A stretch of DNA of 64,000 nt from Novosphingobium umbonatum. Its GTDB lineage: Bacteria; Pseudomonadota; Alphaproteobacteria; Sphingomonadales; Sphingomonadaceae. Within the stretch, counting starts at the first letter, position 1; each line of letters opens with the position of its first letter. The stretch covers positions 62,001-126,000 of the forward strand of contig NZ_SACO01000006.1 of assembly GCF_004005905.1 (NCBI RefSeq), given 5' to 3'. Below the pieces are notes generated by a model. It did no database searches. It saw only the letters and a program-made list of their open reading frames with translations, and was not told where the DNA came from. This document shows positions 16,803 to 25,333 of the stretch, one piece after another. The translations under genes and the position numbers were made by a program.

Positions 16803-19202
16803 ATGCCCAGTTTCGCCCAGAGCCTTGAAAAAACCCTCCATGCCGCGCTCGGCCATGCGTCGGAACGCAGCCATGAATATGCCACGCTGGAGCATTTGCT
16901 GCTGGCCTTGATCGACGATGCGGATGCGGCGCAGGTGATGACCGCCTGCGGGGTGGAGCTGGGCGATCTGGCCGAGGCGGTGAAGCAATATCTGGATCAG
17001 GAATACCAGAGCCTGAAAACCAAGGAAAAGGGCGACCCCGCCCCCACCGCTGGTTTCCAGCGGGTGATCCAGCGCGCGATCCTGCATGTGCAATCCAGCG
17101 GCAAGGATACCGTTACCGGCGCCAATGTGCTGGTGGCCCTGTTCTCCGAACGCGATTCCTATGCGGTCTATTTCCTGCAACAACAGGATATGAGCCGGTT
17201 GGACGCGGTGTCCTTTATCAGCCATGGCATTGGCAAGGGCGGGCGCAAGATCGAGGACAAGAGCCCCAAGGGTTCCGATTCCGATACCCCGCATCACGAG
17301 GAAAAGCAGGAAACCAAGTCCAGCAGCAATGCGGGCAACAAAAAGGATTCCGCGCTCGACCAGTTCACGGTCAACCTCAATGAAAAGGCGCTGGGTGGCA
17401 AGGTCGATCCGCTGATCGGTCGCGGACCGGAAGTGGATCGCACGATCCAGATCCTGTGCCGCCGCTCGAAAAACAACCCGCTCTATGTGGGTGATCCGGG
17501 CGTGGGCAAGACGGCGATTGCCGAAGGTCTGGCGCGCAAGATCGTCGAAGGCGAAGTGCCCGAAGTGCTCTCGCAGGCGGTGATCTATTCGCTGGATATG
17601 GGCAGCCTGCTGGCTGGCACCCGCTATCGCGGCGATTTTGAAGAGCGGCTGAAGCAGGTGGTGTCCGAGCTGGAAAAGCTGCCCCATGCGGTGCTGTTCA
17701 TCGATGAAATCCACACCGTGATCGGCGCTGGCGCCACCAGCGGCGGGGCGATGGATGCCTCGAACCTGCTCAAGCCCGCACTGTCGGGCGGCACGATCCG
17801 CTGCATCGGCTCGACCACGTATAAGGAATTCCGCAATCACTTCGAAAAGGACCGCGCCCTGTTGCGCCGGTTCCAGAAGATCGATGTGAACGAGCCGACC
17901 ATCGAGGATACGATCAAGATCCTCAAAGGTCTGCGCACCGCGTTTGAAGACCATCACAAGGTAAAATATACATTCGGCGCGATCAAGTCGGCGGTGGAGC
18001 TCTCCGCGCGCTACATCAATGACCGCAAGCTGCCCGACAAAGCGATCGACGTGATCGACGAAGTGGGCGCAATGCAGATGCTGGTGCCGCCTTCGAAGCG
18101 GAAAAAGACCATCACCGAACGCGAGATCGAAGCTGTGATCGCCACTATGGCGCGCATCCCGCCCAAATCGGTCAGCAAGGATGACCGCAGCGTGCTGGAA
18201 TATCTGGAACGCGATCTCAAGCGCCAGGTGTTCGGTCAGGACAAGGCGATCGAAGTCCTGTCCTCGGCGATGAAGCTGAGCCGTGCGGGCCTGCGCGATC
18301 CGGACAAGCCGATTGGCTGCTTCCTCTTCTCCGGCCCCACCGGCGTCGGCAAGACCGAAGTGTCCAAGCGCCTGTCGGAAATCATGGGCATTCCGCTGCA
18401 ACGCTTTGATATGTCCGAATATATGGAGCGTCATTCGATCAGCCGCCTGATCGGTGCCCCTCCGGGCTATGTCGGCTATGATCAGGGCGGGTTGCTGACC
18501 GATGCGATTGACCAGAATCCGCATTGCGTGCTGCTGCTGGACGAAATCGAAAAGGCCCATCCCGACCTGTTCAACATCCTGTTGCAGGTGATGGACAATG
18601 GCCGCCTGACCGATCACCACGGCAAGACGGTGGATTTCCGCAATGTGATCCTGATCATGACCACCAATGCCGGTGCGTCGGATATGGCGCGCAACGGGAT
18701 CGGCTTTGGCGATACGTCCAAGGCGGATGCCGGGGATGAAGCGGTCAAGAACCTGTTCACACCCGAATTCCGCAACCGTCTGGATGCCATCGTGCCCTTC
18801 GCCTATCTGGGCAAGGACGTGGTCAGCCGCGTGGTCGACAAGTTCATCCTGCAACTCGAACTGCAACTGGCCGACCAGAATGTGCATATCCAGTTTGACG
18901 CCACCGCGCGCGAATGGCTGGGTGATCGCGGTTATGACCGGCTCTATGGTGCGCGCCCGATGTCGCGCCTCATTCAGGAAAAGGTCAAGCAACCGCTGGC
19001 CGAGGAACTGTTGTTCGGCAAGCTGGCCCATGGCGGCGAGGTCAATGTTACCACCAAGGATGGCGAGAATGGCCAGACCGAACTGAGCTTCCAACTGACC
19101 CCCGCCGCGCCCAAGCTGGACAAAAAGGCCGGCAAGGGAAAAGGCAAGGCGGCGGCCGAACCCAGCGGTTCGGAGCCGGATCTGAACGAGGGCGGCGAAT
19201 AA
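16803..19202 (+). CDS. clpA: ATP-dependent Clp protease ATP-binding subunit ClpA
   Basis: AAA+ unfoldase that feeds substrates to ClpP. 799 residues: Clp N-terminal double repeat (1-~140), a charged linker, first AAA module with Walker A GDPGVGKT and the FIDEIHTVIGAGA Walker B region, then a second module with GPTGVGKT, LLDEIEKAHPD and the arginine-finger region FTPEFRNRLD, and the small C-terminal domain (RLYGARPMSRLI). The ClpB-type middle domain is absent, so it is ClpA rather than ClpB. The usual adaptor gene clpS is not next to it. A good promoter lies upstream and a terminator directly follows. Confidence 0.97.
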   Translation: MPSFAQSLEKTLHAALGHASERSHEYATLEHLLLALIDDADAAQVMTACGVELGDLAEAVKQYLDQEYQSLKTKEKGDPAPTAGFQRVIQRAILHVQSSGKDTVTGANVLVALFSERDSYAVYFLQQQDMSRLDAVSFISHGIGKGGRKIEDKSPKGSDSDTPHHEEKQETKSSSNAGNKKDSALDQFTVNLNEKALGGKVDPLIGRGPEVDRTIQILCRRSKNNPLYVGDPGVGKTAIAEGLARKIVEGEVPEVLSQAVIYSLDMGSLLAGTRYRGDFEERLKQVVSELEKLPHAVLFIDEIHTVIGAGATSGGAMDASNLLKPALSGGTIRCIGSTTYKEFRNHFEKDRALLRRFQKIDVNEPTIEDTIKILKGLRTAFEDHHKVKYTFGAIKSAVELSARYINDRKLPDKAIDVIDEVGAMQMLVPPSKRKKTITEREIEAVIATMARIPPKSVSKDDRSVLEYLERDLKRQVFGQDKAIEVLSSAMKLSRAGLRDPDKPIGCFLFSGPTGVGKTEVSKRLSEIMGIPLQRFDMSEYMERHSISRLIGAPPGYVGYDQGGLLTDAIDQNPHCVLLLDEIEKAHPDLFNILLQVMDNGRLTDHHGKTVDFRNVILIMTTNAGASDMARNGIGFGDTSKADAGDEAVKNLFTPEFRNRLDAIVPFAYLGKDVVSRVVDKFILQLELQLADQNVHIQFDATAREWLGDRGYDRLYGARPMSRLIQEKVKQPLAEELLFGKLAHGGEVNVTTKDGENGQTELSFQLTPAAPKLDKKAGKGKGKAAAEPSGSEPDLNEGGE

Positions 19203-19221
19203 GCCCAACACGTAAAAGACA

Positions 19222-19260
19222 AAAAGGGCGTCGTTCCAAACCGGAACGGCGCCCTTTTTG
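19222..19260 (+). terminator. Rho-independent terminator after clpA
   Basis: AAAAAGGGCGTCGTTCC pairs with GGAACGGCGCCCTTTTT (one G-T wobble), loop AAACC, ending in a T-run 58 bases after the clpA stop. Confidence 0.92.
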
Positions 19261-19333
19261 ATGCGCGTCAAAGGCCTATTGCCCGACACCGGCTAGGCAT
19301 CAGCCTGCCGCAATTCGTCAGGAAAGGAATCGC

Positions 19334-19738
19334 ATGGAAGAAACCGCCACCAAGCCCGTCACCCCGTTCCAACGCCTTGGCGGGGCGGAAACTTTCCATG
19401 CCATTGCCGATCGCTTCTACGCCCTGATGGATGCCGACCCCGCCTATGCCGATTTGCGCGCCATGCATGGGGAAGATCTGGCGCCGATGAAGGCCAGTCT
19501 GGCTGGATTCCTGATCGGTTGGTCGGGCGGCCCGCGTGACTGGTTTGGTCAAGGCAAATGTATGATGAGCCTGCACCGCCCCCTACCCATTGCCGCCAAC
19601 ACCGCAAAGCAATGGGCCGATGCGATGCGCCGCGCCATTGGGGATGTGGCGCCCAGCGATACCGAAATGGCGCAAGCTCTGGCGGGCGTGCTGGAGGAAA
19701 TCGCGCTTTCCATGGTGCCCCTGCCCGAAAAGGCGTAA
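19334..19738 (+). CDS. Group II truncated haemoglobin-like protein
   Basis: 134 residues of the 2-over-2 globin fold: FQRLGGAETFHAIADRFYALMDADP, FLIGWSGGPRDWF (the group II Trp-Gly-Gly-Pro segment), the proximal histidine in MMSLHRPLPI, and a tryptophan in AKQWADAMRRAI matching the group II G8 position. Likely binds haem and O2 or NO in the cytosol; proposed roles of the family are NO detoxification or oxygen chemistry. RBS GGAAAGGA lies before ATG 19334. A DUF1275 membrane protein gene follows 11 bases later. Confidence 0.9.
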   Translation: MEETATKPVTPFQRLGGAETFHAIADRFYALMDADPAYADLRAMHGEDLAPMKASLAGFLIGWSGGPRDWFGQGKCMMSLHRPLPIAANTAKQWADAMRRAIGDVAPSDTEMAQALAGVLEEIALSMVPLPEKA

Positions 19739-19749
19739 ACAGGCGCGGC

Positions 19750-20382
19750 ATGCACCGCCTAGACCGCCCGCGCCAGATCCTTGCCGTTGCGCTCTCCGCG
19801 CTGGCGGGTTTTGTGGATGCCAGCGGCTTTGTCGCCAATGGTGGCTATTTCGTCTCCTTCATGTCGGGCAATTCCACGCGACTCGCGGTGGATCTGGCCG
19901 ACATGTCCAATTTGGCGCTGGTGCCTGCGGGGCTGATTCTGGGCTTTGTCGGCGGTGTGGCGCTGGGCACGCTGGCGGCGGCATGGGGCGGCGCACGGCG
20001 TAAACAGGCGGTGCTGGCGCTGGTGACGGGGCTGTTGCTGCTATCGGCTCTGGCGCGACTACTAGGTCTGCCCTGGGCAACGCAAGGCGCGCTGGTGGTG
20101 GCCATGGGTGCGCTCAACACCACTTTCCTGCGGCAGGGCGAGGTGGCGGTGGGGTTAACCTATATCACCGGCACTTTGGTGCGGGTGGGGCAGGCTCTGG
20201 CCGCGCATCTGCAGGGGCAGCGCCATGCCGGAGCCTTGGCTGCTACGGCTCTCTGGCTGGGTCTGGTGCTGGGCGGGGTGTTGGGGGCGGTGCTGGCGGT
20301 GAAAGCGCCCGATATTGCGCTCTGGCTAGCCGCAGGCTGGGCGGCGGCGATGGGCCTTCTGGCCCGCCGACTCACGGCCTAA
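19750..20382 (+). CDS. YoaK/DUF1275 family membrane protein
   Basis: 210 residues with about six hydrophobic helices. The family signature is present: LSALAGFVDASGFVANGGYFVSFMSGNSTRLAV near residues 14-45, and LTYITGTLVRVGQALAAHL. Function is unknown; a transport-like role has been suggested for the family. The ATG at 19750 gives the canonical N-terminus. It is downstream of the truncated haemoglobin in an apparent two-gene unit, and its stop overlaps the end of the convergent DUF167 gene by four bases. Confidence 0.9.
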   Translation: MHRLDRPRQILAVALSALAGFVDASGFVANGGYFVSFMSGNSTRLAVDLADMSNLALVPAGLILGFVGGVALGTLAAAWGGARRKQAVLALVTGLLLLSALARLLGLPWATQGALVVAMGALNTTFLRQGEVAVGLTYITGTLVRVGQALAAHLQGQRHAGALAATALWLGLVLGGVLGAVLAVKAPDIALWLAAGWAAAMGLLARRLTA

Positions 20383-20660
20383 CCAGCCACCGCCAGCAGT
20401 TTTTCCCGCGAGGTCGCCCCGCGCAACAAAGTGACACGCGAGGCCGCCACGCCCAGCCCCTGCGCCACCAGATCAATCACCGCCGCCGTGGCCTTGCCAT
20501 CCTCCGGCTTGGCGCGCACCTTGGCCAGCAAGCGCCCCTCGGCGATCTCCAGCCCTTCGCTGCGCGCACCAGGCGTCACGCGCACCGCCAGACGCCCCTC
20601 ACCATCCACCAAGGCGCGGATGGCCGCCACCTCCGGCAAGGTCAGCTTAGGCTTGGCCAC
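20379..20660 (-). CDS. DUF167 (YggU-type) small protein
   Basis: 93 residues with the DUF167 pattern: LAVRVTPGARSEGLEI, LLAKVRAKPEDGKATAAVIDLVAQGLGV, and RVTLLRGATSREKLLAV. A cytosolic alpha/beta protein of unknown function. The start is GTG 20660: AAGAGG stands six bases before it, whereas the upstream in-frame codons extend into the carbonic-anhydrase gene. It overlaps that gene's end by 14 bases, so it is translationally linked to it. Confidence 0.88.
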   Translation of the reverse strand: MAKPKLTLPEVAAIRALVDGEGRLAVRVTPGARSEGLEIAEGRLLAKVRAKPEDGKATAAVIDLVAQGLGVAASRVTLLRGATSREKLLAVAG

Positions 20661-21204
20661 CCAGCGCCTCTTTATGCGCCTGACCATTCAGCACATAGGA
20701 CGCCACGCCTTTCTGCATATTGGCCAGCGCCTCATCGCTCAAATCGCGGGCATAGGCAGCGGGGCGCCCCATCCACAATTGCCGCGCGCCAATCACCTTG
20801 CCCGGGCTGAGCAGGGCCCCTGCCGCCAGCATGCCATCCGATTCAATCCGGCAACCATCCATCACCACCGCGCCCATGCCGACAAAGGCGCGATCTTCCA
20901 GCCTGCAACCATGGATCAGCGCCATATGGCCCACCAGCACATCCTCGCCAATGATGGTGGGAAAGCCATCGGGATGGCCCGCCTTGGGGCTGTCGCAATG
21001 GATCACGCTGCCATCCTGAATATTGCTGCGCGCGCCAATGCGGATCTGGTTCACATCGGCGCGGATCACGCAATTATACCAGATGCTGGCCCCTGCCCCG
21101 ATCTCTACGTCACCGATGATGCGGCAACCGGGCGCGATAAAGGCGCTGTCGTGAATGCGTGGCCAGATGCCGTTAAAGGGCGCAATGGTGATGTCGCTGC
21201 GCAT
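20647..21204 (-). CDS. Gamma-class carbonic anhydrase family protein
   Basis: 185 residues with left-handed beta-helix hexapeptide repeats (IGDVEIGAGASIWYN, IRIGARSNIQDGS, IIGEDVLVGHMALIHGC). The three metal-binding histidines correspond to those in VIHCD, VGHMA and LIHGC. YrdA/PaaY-type proteins of this class may hydrate CO2 or bind CoA thioesters; the exact activity is uncertain. It lies four bases downstream of hemB on the same strand and is likely in the hemB operon. Confidence 0.9.
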   Translation of the reverse strand: MRSDITIAPFNGIWPRIHDSAFIAPGCRIIGDVEIGAGASIWYNCVIRADVNQIRIGARSNIQDGSVIHCDSPKAGHPDGFPTIIGEDVLVGHMALIHGCRLEDRAFVGMGAVVMDGCRIESDGMLAAGALLSPGKVIGARQLWMGRPAAYARDLSDEALANMQKGVASYVLNGQAHKEALGGQA

Positions 21205-21208
21205 GGCT

Positions 21209-22216
21209 TCAGGCTCCCAACAGGCGCGCGGCATGGGCCGCGTGATAGGTCAAAACCCCGCTGCAACCCGCCCGCTTGAAGGCCAGCAAGGTTTCCAGCA
21301 CCAAAGCATCCCGGTCGCCCGCACCCACAGCCACCGCAGCCTCGATCATCGCATATTCGCCGCTCACCTGATAGGCATAGACCGGCACGCCAAACTGCTC
21401 CTTCACACGGCGGGCAATGTCCAGATAGGGCAGGCCAGGCTTGACCATCACACTATCAGCCCCCTCGGCCAGATCCACCGCCACTTCGCGCAGGGCTTCC
21501 TCGGCATTGGCGGGGTCCATCTGATAGGTTTTCTTATTGCCTTTCAGCAACCCACGCGAACCCACCGCATCGCGGAACGGGCCATAGAAGGCGCTGGCAT
21601 ATTTGGCGGCATAGGACATGATCTGCGCATTGTGATGCCCGTCGGCCTCCAGCGCGGCGCGGATCAGGCCGATGCGGCCATCCATCATATCGCTGGGCGC
21701 GATAATATCGGCGCCGGCAGCCGCCTGATTGAGGCTCTGGCCTACAAGCATCTCCACCGTGGCATCGTTCAGCACATAGCCCGCCTCGTCGATCAAGCCA
21801 TCCTGCCCATGGCTGGTATAGGGATCGAGCGCCACATCGGTCAGCAGGCCGATATCCTCGCCACAGGCATCCTTGATCGCGCGGATCGCGCGGCACATCA
21901 GATTGTCGGGGTTGAGCGCTTCCTCCGCGCCCTCGCTGCGGCGTTCGGGCTGGGTATTGGGGAAAAGCGCGAGGCAGGGGATGCCCAGAGCCACTGCTTC
22001 TTTCGCCCGCGCCACAATGCCATCCACGCTCCAGCGCGATACGCCCGGCAGGCTGGTGATCGGCTCCTCCACGCCCTGCCCATCGGTGACGAACAAAGGC
22101 CAGATCAGATCGGCCGGCGTCAGAATGGTTTCGCGATGCATGGCGCGGCTCCATCCGGTGGAACGGGTGCGGCGCAGGCGAAGCGCCGGAAAGGGCGCGG
22201 GGATGGTCTGGGTCAT
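21209..22216 (-). CDS. hemB: Delta-aminolevulinic acid dehydratase (porphobilinogen synthase)
   Basis: Condenses two 5-aminolevulinates to porphobilinogen in haem synthesis. The 335-residue product has the two Schiff-base lysines, Lys205 (AAKYASAFYGPFRDA) and Lys259 (VMVKPGLPYLDI). The catalytic zinc region, cysteine-rich in E. coli and animal enzymes, here reads DVALDPYTSHGQDG with Asp127 and Asp131, the pattern of the Mg-dependent, zinc-free class. The ATG at 22216 gives a family-like N-terminus; the frame stays open far upstream without similarity. Confidence 0.96.
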   Translation of the reverse strand: MTQTIPAPFPALRLRRTRSTGWSRAMHRETILTPADLIWPLFVTDGQGVEEPITSLPGVSRWSVDGIVARAKEAVALGIPCLALFPNTQPERRSEGAEEALNPDNLMCRAIRAIKDACGEDIGLLTDVALDPYTSHGQDGLIDEAGYVLNDATVEMLVGQSLNQAAAGADIIAPSDMMDGRIGLIRAALEADGHHNAQIMSYAAKYASAFYGPFRDAVGSRGLLKGNKKTYQMDPANAEEALREVAVDLAEGADSVMVKPGLPYLDIARRVKEQFGVPVYAYQVSGEYAMIEAAVAVGAGDRDALVLETLLAFKRAGCSGVLTYHAAHAARLLGA

Positions 22217-22815
22217 GGGCGCAGGGTCTAGCCCCTGATGCAACGGACGGAAAGGGGGACCAAACGCTAGGGATGGCCCGATATGTGCATTTTTCGCATG
22301 CGTTGTTGCGCCGATTGCACGTCCAGTTTTTCTTGTCTTGCCCAAAATAGCGATTAAATTGCTCCCCCGTTGAGCGACACTAAAAGGAGTTAAGGCAACT
22401 AGGCGTAACAGCATTACCTCTGGATCTGGTCTTGAGACTTTATTGGTCATTAAGGCGAGTATTCTTGTGGTGGATTTGCCTCGTCTTGTCCCGCCTGCGT
22501 AACCGGTGCCGCTCTGACCCAGCGATGCCTGCCGCATCCGTCGACTCTCGAACCCCATCCCATCCGGACAACCGCCCCCGATAGCCTCTGTATCTATGAT
22601 GCGGCAAAGGCCCTTTGGCCAGCGCACGCGCCATGGATGCAACCGCCACGGTGTTCTGTCGCGTATGCCCCTTGGCCTGCGCAGCCGACGCTGCCCTCCC
22701 CATGCGCCTTGCGTTTGGGGGATCTCCAGACATGCCCACACGCCCCAAGGGCCTCTTCCCGCCGCGCAACAAGCAACAGGGGGGGGGCGCATCGCCCTCA
22801 GGGGAGAATAGATTT
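22217..22815. other. 599-base intergenic region between divergent hemB and the SPFH gene
   Basis: No convincing gene. The part at 22290-22470 is noticeably AT-richer than its surroundings and could hold promoters for hemB or the SPFH gene. The open frames here have Arg/Pro/Cys-rich products without recognisable similarity and I treat them as spurious. A run of nine G (22781-22789) and a GGGGAGA ribosome site stand just before the SPFH start. Confidence 0.5.
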
Positions 22816-23694
22816 ATGTCGAGTTCCTATTTCCAATCGGACGAGAACGCGGGATGGCTGCGTAGTGGCTGGTCGAAAACCGGCCTCGTGCTGGGCGGCG
22901 GGCTGGCGCTGATTCTGGTGGCGCAGGCCAGTTTTGGCCGCGTCGATCCGGGCAATGTCGGCATTCGCGTCAACAATATCGTGGGCGGGGTGGAGCAAAA
23001 CACGCTGGGCGTGGGCTGGTATCTGGCGCCTCCGGGCACGCATATTTATGAATATCCGGTCTTTACCCGCACCTATAGCTGGACTTCTTCTTCCACCGAA
23101 CAGAGCCCGATCGATGAAAGCTTTTCCTTTCAGGACCGCAATGGCCTCAGCCTGAAAGCCGATGTGGCGGTCAGCTATCACGTCGATCCCCAACGCGCCT
23201 CGATCCTGTTCCAGCGTTACCGCACCGACATGGATCAGATCATCGCTGGCCCCCTACGCAATGCCATCCGCAACGCGATTGTCGAACGCGCTGCGCAATT
23301 GGGGGTGGAGCAGATCTATGGCGACCACAAAAGCGAGCTGATCGCCACCGCACAGGCGCAGGTGCAGCGCTTCTTTGCCCCCTATGGCCTGCAGGTGGAG
23401 CAGCTTTACTGGGCGGGCAATATTGTCGTTCCCGCCGAAGTGCTGCGCCAGATCAACGCCAAGATCGCCAATGAACAGGCCGCTTTGGCAGCCCAAGCCA
23501 ATGTCGCCACGGCGCAAGCCAATGCGCAGGCCCGCATTGCCAAGGCCAAGGGCGATGCCGAAGCGATTCAGGTGGAGGCGCAGGCCATCCGCACCAATCC
23601 GGAAATCGTGAAAATGCGCGCGGTGGAAAAATGGGACGGTCGCCTGCCCACCTATAGCGGGGCCGGACCGCTACCCTTCCTGTCGGTCAAATAG
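22816..23694 (+). CDS. SPFH/Band 7 (prohibitin-like) membrane protein
   Basis: 292 residues: a short cytoplasmic head, one transmembrane helix (GLVLGGGLALILVAQASF), then an SPFH domain beginning GRVDPGNVGIRVNN and a long helical segment rich in Ala/Gln (ANEQAALAAQANVATAQANAQARIAKAKGDAEAIQVEAQAI region). Such proteins form membrane-associated oligomeric rings, often with a membrane protease (HflK/C with FtsH). No protease or NfeD gene is adjacent. GGGGAGA nine bases upstream supports ATG 22816. Its 3' end overlaps the convergent M23 gene by 43 bases. Confidence 0.88.
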   Translation: MSSSYFQSDENAGWLRSGWSKTGLVLGGGLALILVAQASFGRVDPGNVGIRVNNIVGGVEQNTLGVGWYLAPPGTHIYEYPVFTRTYSWTSSSTEQSPIDESFSFQDRNGLSLKADVAVSYHVDPQRASILFQRYRTDMDQIIAGPLRNAIRNAIVERAAQLGVEQIYGDHKSELIATAQAQVQRFFAPYGLQVEQLYWAGNIVVPAEVLRQINAKIANEQAALAAQANVATAQANAQARIAKAKGDAEAIQVEAQAIRTNPEIVKMRAVEKWDGRLPTYSGAGPLPFLSVK

Positions 23695-25196
23695 GTCAGG
23701 CTCTTGGTCGGGAGTTGGTTGATGCCGACTCCCGCCTTGGCATGGGGCGCCTGCAAAGCCGCCAGAGCCGCCCCCGGTTGCAGGCGCAGCAGGCTGGCCA
23801 ATCGCGCCTTGAATGCGGCCAATTCCTTTTGCGGCACGCCCGCCCGCACCGTGAAATGCACCGACATCGGGTCGACGCTCATCCCGCCGCGAAACACTTC
23901 ATAATGCAGATGTGGGCCGGTCGACAGGCCGGTGGAGCCGACAAAGCCGATCACCTGCCCCGCCCTCACCCGCGATCCGGCGGCCACGGCAAACCGGCTG
24001 AGATGGCCATAGCCGGTGCCCACGCCCCCGCCATGTTCAAGGCGGATATATTGCCCATGCCCGCCATGGGCGCCCACAAAACTGGCCACGCCATCGGCCA
24101 CCGCCCGCACCGGCGAACCATAGGCCGCGGCCAGATCGGTGCCCGCATGCATACGCGCAAAGCCCAGAATCGGATGCAGCCGCAGGCCAAAGCCGCTGGT
24201 GATCCGCGCGCCATTGACCGGCATCACCAATTCCTGCCGCGCTGAGGCACTGGCCATAGCGGCGGCATCGAACAATTGCCCTTCCCCGCCCCAACGCAGC
24301 AATTGTTTGCGCGGACGCCCGCCCGATTCAATCGCGGCATAGAGCAGGTCTCCGACCTCCACCTCGCCCGAAGCGGCGCGTTTATAGGCGACCACCATGT
24401 CGAATGTGTCGCCGCGCCGGACCTCCTCCAGATTGAGATGGGCGTCGATCGCGGCCAGAAATTGCTGGATCGCCTTCATCGGTGCACCGGCGGCGCGGGC
24501 GGCGCGATAGACGCTGTCCCCCGCCTGTCCGCGAATGCGCAAGGGCGTGTCATCCACTGCAATCGGGTGACGCTCGACCACGAAATCCGCGCCTTGGCGT
24601 TGCAAGGTAAGGTCAAGATCGAAACGGGCGTGCAGCGCCACATGTTCCAAGGGGCGCGGCTGCCCCGCCGCAGGGATCCGGCCGAGCACCAGAGCAAAGC
24701 GCGTTCCCGCACTCACACCGCCCTGTTGTGCGATGATTTCCTGCAATTTGGACGCATCTTGTGCCCCCACACCGGCGCGTGACAGCATCTGCGCCACCGA
24801 ATCTCCGGGTGCCAACACCGATACCAGTTCCAGCCTTGGCCTTTGCGGCGTGCTGTTCATCGGTGCGGCCTGCGCGCCCAGCCCCATGCGCTGCCCCATA
24901 TCGCTACCCAGCGCGAGCGGCTGCACGCTCTGGCTGCGCAACATGTCCTGTGCTGGCAGGTCGAGCCTTTCCGAAATGGTCCGCATGGGCAAGGGGGGCA
25001 AAAGGCTGATCGCCAAAGCGCTGATTCCGGCCAGAATGCCCATGCCGCGAAACCATGCAGGCGATCCGATATGCTGCGCCAGATCCATCGAGACCGGCCA
25101 GCGCTCAAGGAAACTGGCGACAGGCGCGCGCGAGGGCTGGCTGGTTTCCACTAGCCCTAACCTGCGCCGTTCAATCCTTATTGCCGCACCGGCCAC
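23652..25196 (-). CDS. M23-family peptidoglycan endopeptidase with LysM/OapA-like N-terminal region
   Basis: 514 residues: one membrane helix near residues 50-66 (GMGILAGISALAISLLPPLP), a region resembling the OapA/LysM-like part of MepM-type proteins (LAPGDSVAQMLSRAGV; RGQAGDSVYRAARAAGAP), and a complete LytM domain with HAGTDLA, GYGHLSRF and HLHYEV. It should be an active DD-endopeptidase anchored in the inner membrane. The start is GTG 25196 with GAAGGG six bases upstream. About 80 residues follow the catalytic domain, and the last 14 codons overlap the convergent SPFH gene. Confidence 0.9.
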   Translation of the reverse strand: MAGAAIRIERRRLGLVETSQPSRAPVASFLERWPVSMDLAQHIGSPAWFRGMGILAGISALAISLLPPLPMRTISERLDLPAQDMLRSQSVQPLALGSDMGQRMGLGAQAAPMNSTPQRPRLELVSVLAPGDSVAQMLSRAGVGAQDASKLQEIIAQQGGVSAGTRFALVLGRIPAAGQPRPLEHVALHARFDLDLTLQRQGADFVVERHPIAVDDTPLRIRGQAGDSVYRAARAAGAPMKAIQQFLAAIDAHLNLEEVRRGDTFDMVVAYKRAASGEVEVGDLLYAAIESGGRPRKQLLRWGGEGQLFDAAAMASASARQELVMPVNGARITSGFGLRLHPILGFARMHAGTDLAAAYGSPVRAVADGVASFVGAHGGHGQYIRLEHGGGVGTGYGHLSRFAVAAGSRVRAGQVIGFVGSTGLSTGPHLHYEVFRGGMSVDPMSVHFTVRAGVPQKELAAFKARLASLLRLQPGAALAALQAPHAKAGVGINQLPTKSLTYLTDRKGSGPAPL

Positions 25197-25333
25197 ATGT
25201 TACCCTTCGCCCGAATGGGCCAAGGATTAAGGGAAAAAGGGTTAATGCGTGGCTAAACTGGCTCCATTTTCCCCCGCTTTGCCCTTATGCCGCCTTGCGG
25301 GCAGGCATCAGCTTTGCCACATTTGCGCCTTCC

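Noticed and set aside
16785..19289. 834-codon open frame on the minus strand opposite clpA
   Set aside because: Its product is His/Gln/Arg-rich without motifs; it mirrors the codon bias of clpA, which has full AAA+ motifs on the other strand.
22440..22772. 110-codon minus-strand frame in the hemB-SPFH gap
   Set aside because: Arg/Ala-rich, no ribosome site, no family features.
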